A stretch of DNA of 29,607 bases from an uncultured bacterium (lineage in GTDB: Bacteria; Bacillota; Clostridia; Oscillospirales; Oscillospiraceae), in assembly GCA_905215665.1 (NCBI GenBank), contig CAJMQR010000004.1, positions 1 through 29,607 of the forward strand, in the 5' to 3' direction. The notes beneath the pieces are model-generated. The model saw only the letters and a program-made list of their open reading frames with translations. It did no database searches and had not been told where the DNA came from. This document shows positions 7,480-15,211 of this stretch, piece by piece. Position 1 is the first letter of the stretch. Every line of letters starts with the position of its first letter. The position numbers and the translations under genes are program-made.

Positions 7480-7512
7480 CACCCGCCGCCTGCATCCGGC
7501 AGACGGCGGGTG
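7480..7512. terminator. Stem-loop between converging genes
   Basis: Arms CACCCGCCG (7480-7488) and CGGCGGGTG (7504-7512) pair perfectly and an inner CTGC/GCAG pair extends the stem. It ends the lipoprotein unit on the plus strand (tail TTTGCG) and lies 22 bases past the last gene of the large minus-strand operon, so it probably serves both directions. The T tails are short. Confidence 0.65.
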
Positions 7513-7533
7513 TTTGCGTAAAGGGGCAGAAAA

Positions 7534-8259
7534 TCAGGGCAGCAGCAGGTGTGCGCCGGCAATGATGGGCCAGTCGGTAGACAGCGTGAAGGCCTCCACT
7601 CTCTGACAGCCGGGCGTGCCGCAGGCCGCGCCGAAGAACTTGGTCTCCGCGTCGATCATCTCCAGATAGCTGACGCCAAAGGCATCGGCGGACCATGAGC
7701 CGACCTGGGAGGCATGGCACTTCATCATCTTGATCTTGGTATCGTAGGTGTCGGTAATGTCTACGAAGTACTGCGGGTTGGTCTTATTCGCCATGCCGCC
7801 GAGCGCCGTGCAGGTAAACAGAGGCGGCAGATGATCGATGACCGGATGCTCCGTCTCCATCAGCTTGACGGTCGCCAGCACGCGCGCCTCAAAGGCAAGG
7901 TAGCCGGTGATGTCGTGATCCTGATTGTAATCGACAAACTTGGGCGGCGCCAGAATGACGTCCGGACGGGCGATACGAACCGCTTCGATGAAAGCCATAC
8001 GGGTCTCGCGGTTGTCAAAGAGCATTTCGTCCTCGTAACCCAGCCAGATCAGGTGTGCGCCGATCACATCACAGGAAGCCTGCGCCTCTTTGTGGCGCAT
8101 CTCCGCGATTTCCTGACGGCTCATGCCATAGGAGCCGATCTGACCGTCGGTCGCAACGCACATATAGACCTCGTCGCCGCGAGCCGCATACTTTGCAAGG
8201 GTACCTGCCATCCGGAATTCAATGTCATCGGGATGGGCGCCAAAAGCTAAAACTCTCAT
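7534..8259 (-). CDS. PIG-L/LmbE family deacetylase
   Basis: Zinc-dependent N-deacetylase of the family that includes PIG-L, MshB and BshB, which act on N-acetylglucosamine conjugates. The zinc-site motif AHPDD is at residues 8-12 and the second family motif appears as QDHDIT near 130, so the active site looks intact. The length (241) is typical. It starts with ATG at 8259 with AGGAGG five bases upstream and is the last gene of the twelve-gene operon, after the TIM-barrel-like gene. Its presence suggests the imported compound carries an N-acetyl (or other acyl-amide) group, or that a deacylation step follows cleavage. The substrate cannot be read from the sequence; BshB-type thiol biosynthesis is less likely because the neighbours are catabolic. 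Confidence 0.9.
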   Translation of the reverse strand: MRVLAFGAHPDDIEFRMAGTLAKYAARGDEVYMCVATDGQIGSYGMSRQEIAEMRHKEAQASCDVIGAHLIWLGYEDEMLFDNRETRMAFIEAVRIARPDVILAPPKFVDYNQDHDITGYLAFEARVLATVKLMETEHPVIDHLPPLFTCTALGGMANKTNPQYFVDITDTYDTKIKMMKCHASQVGSWSADAFGVSYLEMIDAETKFFGAACGTPGCQRVEAFTLSTDWPIIAGAHLLLP

Positions 8260-8286
8260 ACAAACCTCCTGAAAAATATTATTTTC

Positions 8287-8313
8287 CGCCGTGCAGGACA
8301 GGCCCGCACGGCG
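8287..8313 (-). other. Intercistronic stem-loop before the deacetylase gene
   Basis: Perfect 8-bp inverted repeat (CGCCGTGC at 8287-8294, GCACGGCG at 8306-8313) with an 11-base loop, located between the TIM-barrel-like gene and the deacetylase gene. It may slow 3' decay or reduce read-through into the last gene. There is no immediate T run. Confidence 0.5.
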
Positions 8314-8324
8314 AAAGGCTTTCG

Positions 8325-9002
8325 TTACTTGTTCATGTAATCGACAACGACGTCGATCTGCTCCCCGAAGGTCAGGTTTTCGCCGAACTTGTTTTCAAAG
8401 AAGGCGCCGCCGATGGTGAAAGCCCATGCGCCGGTCGCCTTGACCTCATCAAGGCGCTGGAAAGAAGCCACGCTGCCGGCAAGGCAGACGTCACCGCGAA
8501 CCTTCTGAACAAATTCCGCATTGAGCTTCACCGCGTCGCCGGTATAGCGGTAGCCGAGCAGGTCGAAGCCCTGGATGCCCTTGGTGTCGACAAGGTTGTT
8601 GGCCTCGTCTATCATACCCTCGATCGTGCCGTTCAGGACGGAGGGCCGGCCGGACAGTTCGCCGACAAAGGGCATGTACTTGATTCCCGCCTCGTCAGCA
8701 ACCTTCTTGACGGAATCAAAATACAGCGTACCCATCAGCACGTCAAAGCCGCAGCGCGCGGCAATCTTTGCGCCTTCCACGCAGCCCGCCTCGGTGTAGT
8801 CCACGACCTCGAGGAAGGTGGTCTTGCCCGCCGCTTTCATGCGCTTGACCAGATCAATCATCTGATCCTCGGGGATGCCGACTTCCTTGAAGCCCCAGTA
8901 CTTCGCCTTGGAGTTTTTCGCCCCCTCAAACACCTCGATGGCGTTGGTGACGGTGCGGTCATGGTGGGTAAGCATAACGATCAGTTCAGGAATGTTCTTC
9001 AT
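8325..9002 (-). CDS. TIM-barrel-like protein of unassigned function
   Basis: A 225-residue soluble protein whose alternating strand/helix pattern looks like a small (beta/alpha)8 barrel related to phosphate-binding lyases and isomerases. Visible segments: LIVMLTHHDRT at the start, KYWGFKEVG, GKTTFLEVVDYTEAG (about 60-75), GFDVLMGTLYFDS (about 85-97), then CLAGSVASFQRLDEV (about 172-186) and AFTIGGAFFE near the end; the last two resemble the glycine-rich phosphate-binding strands 7 and 8 of such barrels. I cannot assign a reaction. It starts at ATG 9002 with GAGG nine bases upstream and sits between the second substrate-binding lipoprotein and the deacetylase, with hairpins in both flanking gaps. 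An aldolase or epimerase acting on a phosphorylated product of the pathway is a plausible inference only. Confidence 0.7.
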   Translation of the reverse strand: MKNIPELIVMLTHHDRTVTNAIEVFEGAKNSKAKYWGFKEVGIPEDQMIDLVKRMKAAGKTTFLEVVDYTEAGCVEGAKIAARCGFDVLMGTLYFDSVKKVADEAGIKYMPFVGELSGRPSVLNGTIEGMIDEANNLVDTKGIQGFDLLGYRYTGDAVKLNAEFVQKVRGDVCLAGSVASFQRLDEVKATGAWAFTIGGAFFENKFGENLTFGEQIDVVVDYMNK

Positions 9003-9036
9003 AGCAGTATACCTCGTTAAAAATGAATGTGATTTG

Positions 9037-9065
9037 CTTCCCGCGGATGTGTGTCCGCGGGAGGC
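9037..9065 (-). other. Intercistronic stem-loop after the substrate-binding protein gene
   Basis: Arms TCCCGCGGA (9039-9047) and TCCGCGGGA (9054-9062) are perfectly paired around a 6-base loop, extendable to 12 pairs including a wobble. It lies 15 bases after the stop of the second binding-protein gene. Similar hairpins after binding-protein genes protect mRNA and raise their expression relative to downstream genes. On the minus strand no T run follows directly. Confidence 0.55.
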
Positions 9066-9079
9066 TTTTCCGTTTTGGC

Positions 9080-10294
9080 TCAGTCGACAACGCCGGCCAT
9101 GTAGTCGGCCAGAGTCTTGCCGTTGTAGTAGAACTCAAACATCTCTTCGACGTTTTCCTTGGTGACAAGGGTGTTGGCGTAGAACATTACATTGGGGATT
9201 TCCGCGCCGTTGAGCTTGTTGACGAGCTGGCTCAGGCACCACTTAATGGGGGCAGTGGAAGAGTAGCAGCAGGAGCCGAGGAGCTTCCCTTCATAGACGC
9301 CCTCGAGGATGACCTTGTCGTTGTCGATGGAGGTGATGGGCACATCGGATCCGGCAGCCTGCGCCGCGTTCATCATGCCGATGGTCGCGGAGGAGTACAG
9401 GCCGAAAGCACCGATCAGCTTGTCGCCGTAGTTCATCAGGGCTCCCTCAAAGGCGGTGTAGTGATCCTCCGGAGAAGTACCGGTCAACTCGACGATCTCG
9501 ATATCGGGATACTGTGCGAACGCATCCTTGAAGCCCTTTGCACGGGTCGCCGCATTGGGGTGGGTAAAGGGCAGGGTCTGATAGACAACAACGCCCTTCA
9601 TGTCGCTGCCGCTGCTTACCAGGTGGTCAATCAGAAGCTGCGCGGCCATTTCGCCCTGTTCGCAGCATTCGGACATACACACGGAGTCAAATTCGCCTGC
9701 AAGCGCGGGGTTGAAAACGATGACGGGGATACCGGCTTCCTTCAGCGCATCCAGAGCGCCCTGCACGCCGTAGAAGTCGCAGGGGCAGATGATGACGCCG
9801 TCAACCCCCTGCAGAATCCACTGCTCGACGGCCTGGTTCTGGAGGTTCTGGTCGTAGTTGGCGTCGTTGGTCAGCAGGTTGACGCCGCAGTCCTTTGCGC
9901 TTTCCTTGATGGTCTCCATGATCATGGAGCCGACTTCGTCCACGGAATAGTACAGGGAGAAGCCGATGGTGTATTCCTTGGCTGCCTTGGGCATTTCGGT
10001 GGTGAAGACGTCGGGAACGTTGACAATCCACTTGTCGCCCCGGATGGTGGCGTCACTCTCCACGCCTTTGGAGGTGTAATACTCGTTGATGTCCCAGTTC
10101 TGGTCGACATAGTCCACAAAATCCGCCAGATTGGGGTTCTCTATCGTGTCGGGCTCGTTGGGCGTCACGGAACTGGGCGTATCGCTGCTGGGCTTGGGAT
10201 CTTCGCTGGGTTTGGTGGGGTCGGTGTTTCCGGCGCAGGCAGCCAGTGAAAGTACCAGAATGGCTGCCAGGAGCAGGGCGATGAGTTTCTTCAT
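9080..10294 (-). CDS. Sugar ABC transporter substrate-binding lipoprotein (copy 2)
   Basis: Extracytoplasmic binding protein of the ribose/galactose (RbsB-like, Peripla_BP_4) type that delivers a sugar-like compound to the permease. The signal peptide ends in SLAAC (Cys20), followed by a disordered Pro/Ser/Thr linker to about residue 50. The two-lobed domain follows with YTIGFSLYYSVDEVG, NYDQNLQNQAVEQWIL, CPCDFYG, TLPFTHPNAATR, SPEDHYTAFEG, LYSSATIGMMN and SIDNDKVILEGVY. It is a clear paralogue of the upstream gene (10380-11558), sharing most of these motifs, so the two arose by tandem duplication. ATG at 10294 has AGGAGG upstream. A hairpin follows the stop codon. Substrate unknown; the shared CDFY ligand-loop sequence suggests both bind related molecules. 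Confidence 0.92.
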   Translation of the reverse strand: MKKLIALLLAAILVLSLAACAGNTDPTKPSEDPKPSSDTPSSVTPNEPDTIENPNLADFVDYVDQNWDINEYYTSKGVESDATIRGDKWIVNVPDVFTTEMPKAAKEYTIGFSLYYSVDEVGSMIMETIKESAKDCGVNLLTNDANYDQNLQNQAVEQWILQGVDGVIICPCDFYGVQGALDALKEAGIPVIVFNPALAGEFDSVCMSECCEQGEMAAQLLIDHLVSSGSDMKGVVVYQTLPFTHPNAATRAKGFKDAFAQYPDIEIVELTGTSPEDHYTAFEGALMNYGDKLIGAFGLYSSATIGMMNAAQAAGSDVPITSIDNDKVILEGVYEGKLLGSCCYSSTAPIKWCLSQLVNKLNGAEIPNVMFYANTLVTKENVEEMFEFYYNGKTLADYMAGVVD

Positions 10295-10379
10295 TGTGTT
10301 TTCCTCCTGTTAATAAAATTATGTTAACTGCCAGGGACTACAAAATAAGAATGACATTGCCGTTTTCGCGGATTCTTCC

Positions 10380-11558
10380 TTAGCCGTTGCCCGCCATATA
10401 GTCGGCCAGGGTCTTGCCCTCTCCGTAATAGACGGGGAACATCTCTTCAACGTTGTTTTTATCGATATAAGTATTGGTCTGGTAGACAATCGCGGGAACT
10501 TCCTTCCCCTCCAGCAGGTTGATCGTCAGCATCAGGGCCAGACGGGAGCCTTCCACGGCGGAATAGCAGCTCGAGCCGAGAACCTCGCCGTTGTAGATGC
10601 CCTCCAGAATGACGCGGTCGTTGTCCACGGAGGTGATGGGATAGTTCTTGCCGGATGCCTTAACGACGTTCATAATGCCATAGGTTGCGGAAGAATACAG
10701 ACCCCACAGGCCGATAATGGAATCGTCTCCTGCCACGATACCCTCAAACGCGGTATAGTGATCCTCCGGGGATTCGCCGGTCAGGGCTTTGATCTTGATG
10801 TCGGGATAGCCCTCGAAGGCCTGGAAGAAGCCTTTTTCACGGGTGACTGCGTTGGGATGGATGAAGGGGAGGGTTCCGTAATAGATGGTTCCCTTCATAT
10901 CGCTGCCGTTGGACAGCAGGTATTCCCGCAACGCATCTCCGGCCTGACGGCCCTGCTCCACCGCGTCATACACGACGCAGGCGTCGACCTCTCCGGCGCA
11001 GGGAGGCGCGTCCAGCGTGATGACCGGAATTCCGGCCTCATGCAGAGCTTCCAGTCCGTCCTTGCAGGCGTAGAAATCACAGGGCGTCATGATGACGGCA
11101 TCCACTCCCTCCAGAATCCACTGCTCGATCGCCTGATTCTGAAGGTTCTGATCATAGTCAGCGTCCTGCGTTTTCAGCGTCACGCCGATCTCTTCCGCGG
11201 CCTTTTTCATTCCTTCCATGTACATCGCGCCGACCTCGTCGACGGTATAGTAGTCAGAGAAGGCAATGGTATAGCTCTTGGAGGGTGTGGGGAGCGGGAC
11301 GTTTCCGCCGCCGAGCCACTTGACGGAGCCGCCGGTGCTGCGGATTCCCATGTCGCACTCGACGCCCAGTTCATTGTAATAGTCGTTCAGATCCACCTTG
11401 CTGCCGGCAGGCTCGATCTGCTCAAACAGCTTGGTATCGGAGAAATCTGTCAGGACTGCGGTCTTGGTGCCATTTTTGTCGCCGGTGTCTTTGCCGCATG
11501 CGGAGAATACGGAAGCGGCCATGAGGATCGCCAGTAGGAACGCCAGGATCTTTTTCAT
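10380..11558 (-). CDS. Sugar ABC transporter substrate-binding lipoprotein (copy 1)
   Basis: Binding protein for the same CUT2-type importer, 392 residues. The signal peptide ends in VFSAC (Cys21). The mature part has YTIAFSDYYTVDEVGAMY, DYDQNLQNQAIEQWIL, TPCDFYA, TLPFIHPNAVTR, SPEDHYTAFEG, LYSSATYGIMN and SVDNDRVILEGIY, then KTLADYMAG at the C-terminus, all shared with the next gene. Differences cluster in the first-lobe region after Cys (no Pro-rich linker here) and around CDFY, which may tune ligand preference. ATG at 11558 has AAGGAG 11 bases upstream. It is encoded directly after the permease. Only one permease and one ATPase serve both binding proteins. Confidence 0.92.
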   Translation of the reverse strand: MKKILAFLLAILMAASVFSACGKDTGDKNGTKTAVLTDFSDTKLFEQIEPAGSKVDLNDYYNELGVECDMGIRSTGGSVKWLGGGNVPLPTPSKSYTIAFSDYYTVDEVGAMYMEGMKKAAEEIGVTLKTQDADYDQNLQNQAIEQWILEGVDAVIMTPCDFYACKDGLEALHEAGIPVITLDAPPCAGEVDACVVYDAVEQGRQAGDALREYLLSNGSDMKGTIYYGTLPFIHPNAVTREKGFFQAFEGYPDIKIKALTGESPEDHYTAFEGIVAGDDSIIGLWGLYSSATYGIMNVVKASGKNYPITSVDNDRVILEGIYNGEVLGSSCYSAVEGSRLALMLTINLLEGKEVPAIVYQTNTYIDKNNVEEMFPVYYGEGKTLADYMAGNG

Positions 11559-11645
11559 GATTTTCTCTTCTCCTTACACTATAAAATTGTGGGTATTGCT
11601 TGCTGCGAACAGGGCATTGCAAAAGAATGTGAAAAACTGACAGGA

Positions 11646-12608
11646 TTACGCTTTTACAACCGTTTTTCTTGACTTGAGCATGTTGTCCATCAGAATCGCG
11701 GCGATGATGACGAGACCCTTGACAAAGAGCTGAACCGGAGTCTGTGCGCCCATCAGCGCAAGGCCGGAATTCAGAATGCCCATGATGAGAGCGCCGCCGA
11801 TCGTACCCCAGATCGTTCCGAGGCCGCCGGAGATTGCCGTTCCGCCCAGAACAGCAGCCGCGATGGCATCCATCGCCAGATCGGAACCGAGATCCGGCAT
11901 ACCTGCGTTCATCAGTCCGCACTCGATAAGCCCGGCCGCACCGGCCGCAAGGCCCATCATGCAGAATGCGACGATCTGGATGAGATTGACGTTGATGCCC
12001 GCAACCTTGGATGCCTCGATGTTGCCGCCGATGCACCGGCAGTAGAAGCCGAGTTTTGTTTTATAGAACAGGAAGGCGGCCACAACAAGGAAAATCAGCA
12101 TGATGATGACCGGAGTCGGAATTCCCAGCAGGGTGCCGTTGCCGAACAGGTTGGTGAGCCACTTCAGCTTGATGGAGATGGTCTTGCCGTCCGAAATGGT
12201 CTGCGCCAGACCGCGATAGATATTCATGGTTGCAAGGGTGGTCAGGAAAGCGGGAATCTTGCCCTTGACCACGATGATGCCGTTGATCAGGCCGCAGACA
12301 ATGGACAGAATCACGACCGCCGGAAGCATAACCGCGGCGGAAACTCCCTTGTTCAGACCGTAGGCCAGCACGATACCCACGAGCGCCACCGTGGAACCGG
12401 CGGACATATCGAACACACCCAGCGTCAGCAGGAAGGTCATACCGAAGGCGGCGATCATCGTGAACGACTGCCGTTTAAGCATGTTCAGCAGATTCATGGG
12501 GTTGATGAAAACGGGCTTGAGGTAGGTGAAAATGGCGATGAGGAAAATCAGGATCAGGATCGTGCGGAAGTCAATCAGAACCTGACCTATGCTTCTACGT
12601 TTCTTCAT
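11646..12608 (-). CDS. CUT2-type sugar ABC transporter permease
   Basis: Membrane subunit of the ribose-type importer (RbsC family), 320 residues with about eight to ten hydrophobic segments starting at residue 16. Family signatures include the AAFGMTFLLTLGVFDMSAGS segment in the first half and the cytoplasmic coupling region CIGGNIEASKVAGINV followed by AAVLGGTAISGGLGTIWG. The ATG at 12608 overlaps the ATPase stop codon as ATGA, with GGAGA six bases upstream, so translation is coupled; a longer frame upstream lies inside the ATPase gene and is not used. Since there is a single permease gene, the transporter is probably a homodimer in the membrane. Confidence 0.95.
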   Translation of the reverse strand: MKKRRSIGQVLIDFRTILILIFLIAIFTYLKPVFINPMNLLNMLKRQSFTMIAAFGMTFLLTLGVFDMSAGSTVALVGIVLAYGLNKGVSAAVMLPAVVILSIVCGLINGIIVVKGKIPAFLTTLATMNIYRGLAQTISDGKTISIKLKWLTNLFGNGTLLGIPTPVIIMLIFLVVAAFLFYKTKLGFYCRCIGGNIEASKVAGINVNLIQIVAFCMMGLAAGAAGLIECGLMNAGMPDLGSDLAMDAIAAAVLGGTAISGGLGTIWGTIGGALIMGILNSGLALMGAQTPVQLFVKGLVIIAAILMDNMLKSRKTVVKA

Positions 12609-14119
12609 GTTAAGTCTCCTTCGTATGCTTTTTTGGAGGACGCCAGCTCCATAATTCCTTCCTGCGTCGCTTCCCCGTGGGGCACAATGCCGGTCATCTG
12701 CCCCTCGCACATCACGACGATCTTATCCGTCACGCTGATCAGCTCCGGAAGCTCGGAGGAGACCATAACGATTGCGGCTCCTTTTTTGACAAACTCCGCC
12801 ATAATGCTGTAAATTTCGGCCTTCGCACCGATATCAATGCCCCGCGTCGGCTCATCGAAGAGGATGATCTGGGGATTGGTCTCCATCCATTTTGCGATGA
12901 CAACCTTCTGCATGTTGCCGCCGGAAAGGGTGGAAACGGGCTGCTTGATATTCGCCAGACGGATGTTCAGGGATTTGCGGTACTTTTCCGCCAGCGTACG
13001 GAACATCTTATAGTGCAGGATTCCGCGCTTCGAGCAGATCTCGTCGGCGTTGACAATGTTCACGTTGTCCTCGACCGGCAGGCACAGCACGAGGCCGTTT
13101 TTCTTCCGGTCCTCCGTGACGAAGGCGATCTCCTGCGCTATGGCGTCGCGCTCATGCCTCGGCGTGAATTCCTTGCCGTAGACGAGAATTTTCCCGCTCT
13201 TGATGGGGCGCACGCCGAAAATACACTCCAGTACCTCCGTCCGCTTTGCGCCGACCAGACCGCCGATGCCGCAGATCTCGCCGCGGCGGACGGAGAAGGA
13301 AACATGCTCAAACACGTCGGAGCAGAGATCCTGCACCTCGAGAATGGTCTCTCCGAATTCCACATGCGCCTTGGGATAGGCGTTTTCCAGGCTGCGGCCG
13401 ACCATCATGCCGATCAGATCCTGTGGGGTGGTCGCGGCGGCGTCCACCGTGCCGATGTGACTGCCGTCACGCAGAACGCAGATTCGATCCGCAATCTGGA
13501 AAATCTCATGCATACGATGGGATATGTACACGATGGTCATCCCCTGCTCGCGCAGCTCCTTGACGATACCAAGCAGGCACTCGGCATCCTTTTCCGAGAT
13601 CGAGGAGGTCGGCTCATCCATGATGATGATCTGTGCATCTGCGGAGATAGCTTTTGCGATCTCTACGATCTGGCGCTTTGCGATTGACAGGTCACGTACA
13701 TAGGCGTTGGGATTGATGTTCTGATGCAGGCGTTCGAGCGCCTTCTGCGCGATTTCTACATACTTCCGTTTTTTCAGGATGAAGCCGGGCATTTTGTCCT
13801 GCTTGTCGATCACGATGTTTTCCGCGACCGTCATATCGGGACAGAGCGTCAGCTCCTGATAAATGGTGTGGATATGGGCGTTCATGGATTCCTTCGGATT
13901 GCGGAATACGGTTTTCCTGCCTCCGACGAGAATCTCTCCGCCGGGATCAGGCTGGTGATAACCGCTGATGACCTTGATCAGCGTGGATTTGCCCGCGCCG
14001 TTTTCGCCCATCAGGGCGAAAACCTCGCCCTTCTTGAGCTGGATGTTAATGTCTCTGAGAACATTGACGCCGGAAAAGGTTTTGCCGATGCCTTTGAGTT
14101 CAAGAACAAAATCTTCCAA
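12605..14119 (-). CDS. CUT2-type sugar ABC transporter ATPase (two NBDs)
   Basis: Double nucleotide-binding protein of the RbsA/MglA type that powers sugar uptake. The first domain has a complete Walker A (GENGAGKST, near residue 40), signature LSIAKRQ and Walker B IIIMDEPTS. The second has a changed Walker A (GGLVGAKRTE), as usual for this family where only one site is fully active, with signature LSGGNMQK and Walker B ILFDEPTRGID. The start is set at TTG 14119 (504 residues), nine bases after AAGGAGG; an in-frame TTG at 14128 touches that site. The gene overlaps the permease by four bases. It lies downstream of the aldo/keto reductase, so catabolic enzymes are transcribed before the importer. 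Confidence 0.95.
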   Translation of the reverse strand: MEDFVLELKGIGKTFSGVNVLRDINIQLKKGEVFALMGENGAGKSTLIKVISGYHQPDPGGEILVGGRKTVFRNPKESMNAHIHTIYQELTLCPDMTVAENIVIDKQDKMPGFILKKRKYVEIAQKALERLHQNINPNAYVRDLSIAKRQIVEIAKAISADAQIIIMDEPTSSISEKDAECLLGIVKELREQGMTIVYISHRMHEIFQIADRICVLRDGSHIGTVDAAATTPQDLIGMMVGRSLENAYPKAHVEFGETILEVQDLCSDVFEHVSFSVRRGEICGIGGLVGAKRTEVLECIFGVRPIKSGKILVYGKEFTPRHERDAIAQEIAFVTEDRKKNGLVLCLPVEDNVNIVNADEICSKRGILHYKMFRTLAEKYRKSLNIRLANIKQPVSTLSGGNMQKVVIAKWMETNPQIILFDEPTRGIDIGAKAEIYSIMAEFVKKGAAIVMVSSELPELISVTDKIVVMCEGQMTGIVPHGEATQEGIMELASSKKAYEGDLT

Positions 14120-14179
14120 GCAGCGCAACCTCCTTTTTTACAAATTTTCGCGAATCGGGGAAAGAACGGATGGCCCGCC

Positions 14180-15175
14180 TCAGAATGTGCCGAGTGCCTC
14201 TGCGTCCGTGCGCATCCGCGCCAGATCCGCCGGCTCGAGAACCAGATTCCCGGCTCCTACATTCTCCGACAGATGCTGCGGCTTGCGCGCGCCGCACAGC
14301 GCCACGGTGATGCCGCGCTGGGCGATTGTCCATGCAATGACAAGCTGGGAGAGCGTACAGCCGTATTTTTCGGTCAGATCCTTCCAGCCGTCCAGCATAC
14401 GCAGTACGCGGATCCGGTTCTCCGGCTGATAAGCCGCCAGATAATCCTTGCGGTACGTGCCCTCCTTGAGCTGATAATCCATGGTGATTTTTCCGGTCAG
14501 CAGACCCTGCTCCAGCGGCGAGTACGCAAACACACTGATCTGATTCTCCACGCAGAAGTCCAGAAGCTCGCCCTCGATGGAACGGTTCAGCATGCTGTAT
14601 GGCGGCTGAATCACATCGAGTTGCCCCGCCGCCACATATTCCCGGATCTGGGAAAGATCGACGTTGGAAGCGCCGATGGCGCGGATCAGTCCCTCGCGCT
14701 TCAGATCCATCAGACCCTGCATCGTCCGCTCGATTGGCGTCGGATAGGACGGCAGTGAGGGCCAGTGCGTGAAATAGACGTCGATGTGATCCGTCCCCAG
14801 CCGTTCGAGGCTCATCTCCACCTCCTGCCGCATGGAGTAGGGCTCCAGATTCCGGAAGTACTTTTTTCCGTCGAGGGTGTGCATATAGCCCCCCTCGTCT
14901 CCCCACCAGATCAGGCCGCATTTGGTGGAAAGCACAATCTTATCGCGGGGAATGTCCCGGATGGCCTCTCCGATCAGACGCTCGGATTTTCCTTCCCCAT
15001 ACCCGGGAGCGGTGTCAATGAGTGTAATGCCGTTTTCAATGGCGGAACGGATGGTTTCTATGGCCTTGACGTCGTCGTCCGTGCCGTCCCAGAAACCGCC
15101 GCCGCCGATGGCCCACGTCCCCAGCGCGATGGCCGAGGCGCGGATACCGCTTTTGCCGATTTCACGATATTGCAT
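14180..15175 (-). CDS. Aldo/keto reductase
   Basis: NAD(P)H-dependent oxidoreductase of the AKR (beta/alpha)8 family, 331 residues, cytoplasmic. The catalytic tetrad is present: Asp54 and Tyr59 in IDTAPGYGEGKSE, Lys85 in STKCG, and His137 in FTHWP. The C-terminal cofactor region contains ALCGARKPQHLSENVGA. ATG at 15175 has a purine-rich GGGGGGAG site upstream. It lies between the FGGY kinase and the transporter ATPase. In the operon it could interconvert a sugar aldehyde/ketone and its alcohol, or remove an aldehyde released by aldolase cleavage; the direction and substrate cannot be read here. Confidence 0.93.
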   Translation of the reverse strand: MQYREIGKSGIRASAIALGTWAIGGGGFWDGTDDDVKAIETIRSAIENGITLIDTAPGYGEGKSERLIGEAIRDIPRDKIVLSTKCGLIWWGDEGGYMHTLDGKKYFRNLEPYSMRQEVEMSLERLGTDHIDVYFTHWPSLPSYPTPIERTMQGLMDLKREGLIRAIGASNVDLSQIREYVAAGQLDVIQPPYSMLNRSIEGELLDFCVENQISVFAYSPLEQGLLTGKITMDYQLKEGTYRKDYLAAYQPENRIRVLRMLDGWKDLTEKYGCTLSQLVIAWTIAQRGITVALCGARKPQHLSENVGAGNLVLEPADLARMRTDAEALGTF

Positions 15176-15211
15176 TCCGTTTCTCCCCCCTGATATTTTT
15201 GCCGCCGGTTT

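Noticed and set aside
12605..14119. Unusual signature LSIAKRQ and changed second Walker A in the ABC ATPase
   Set aside because: Departures of this type are common in the RbsA/MglA family and do not indicate loss of function.
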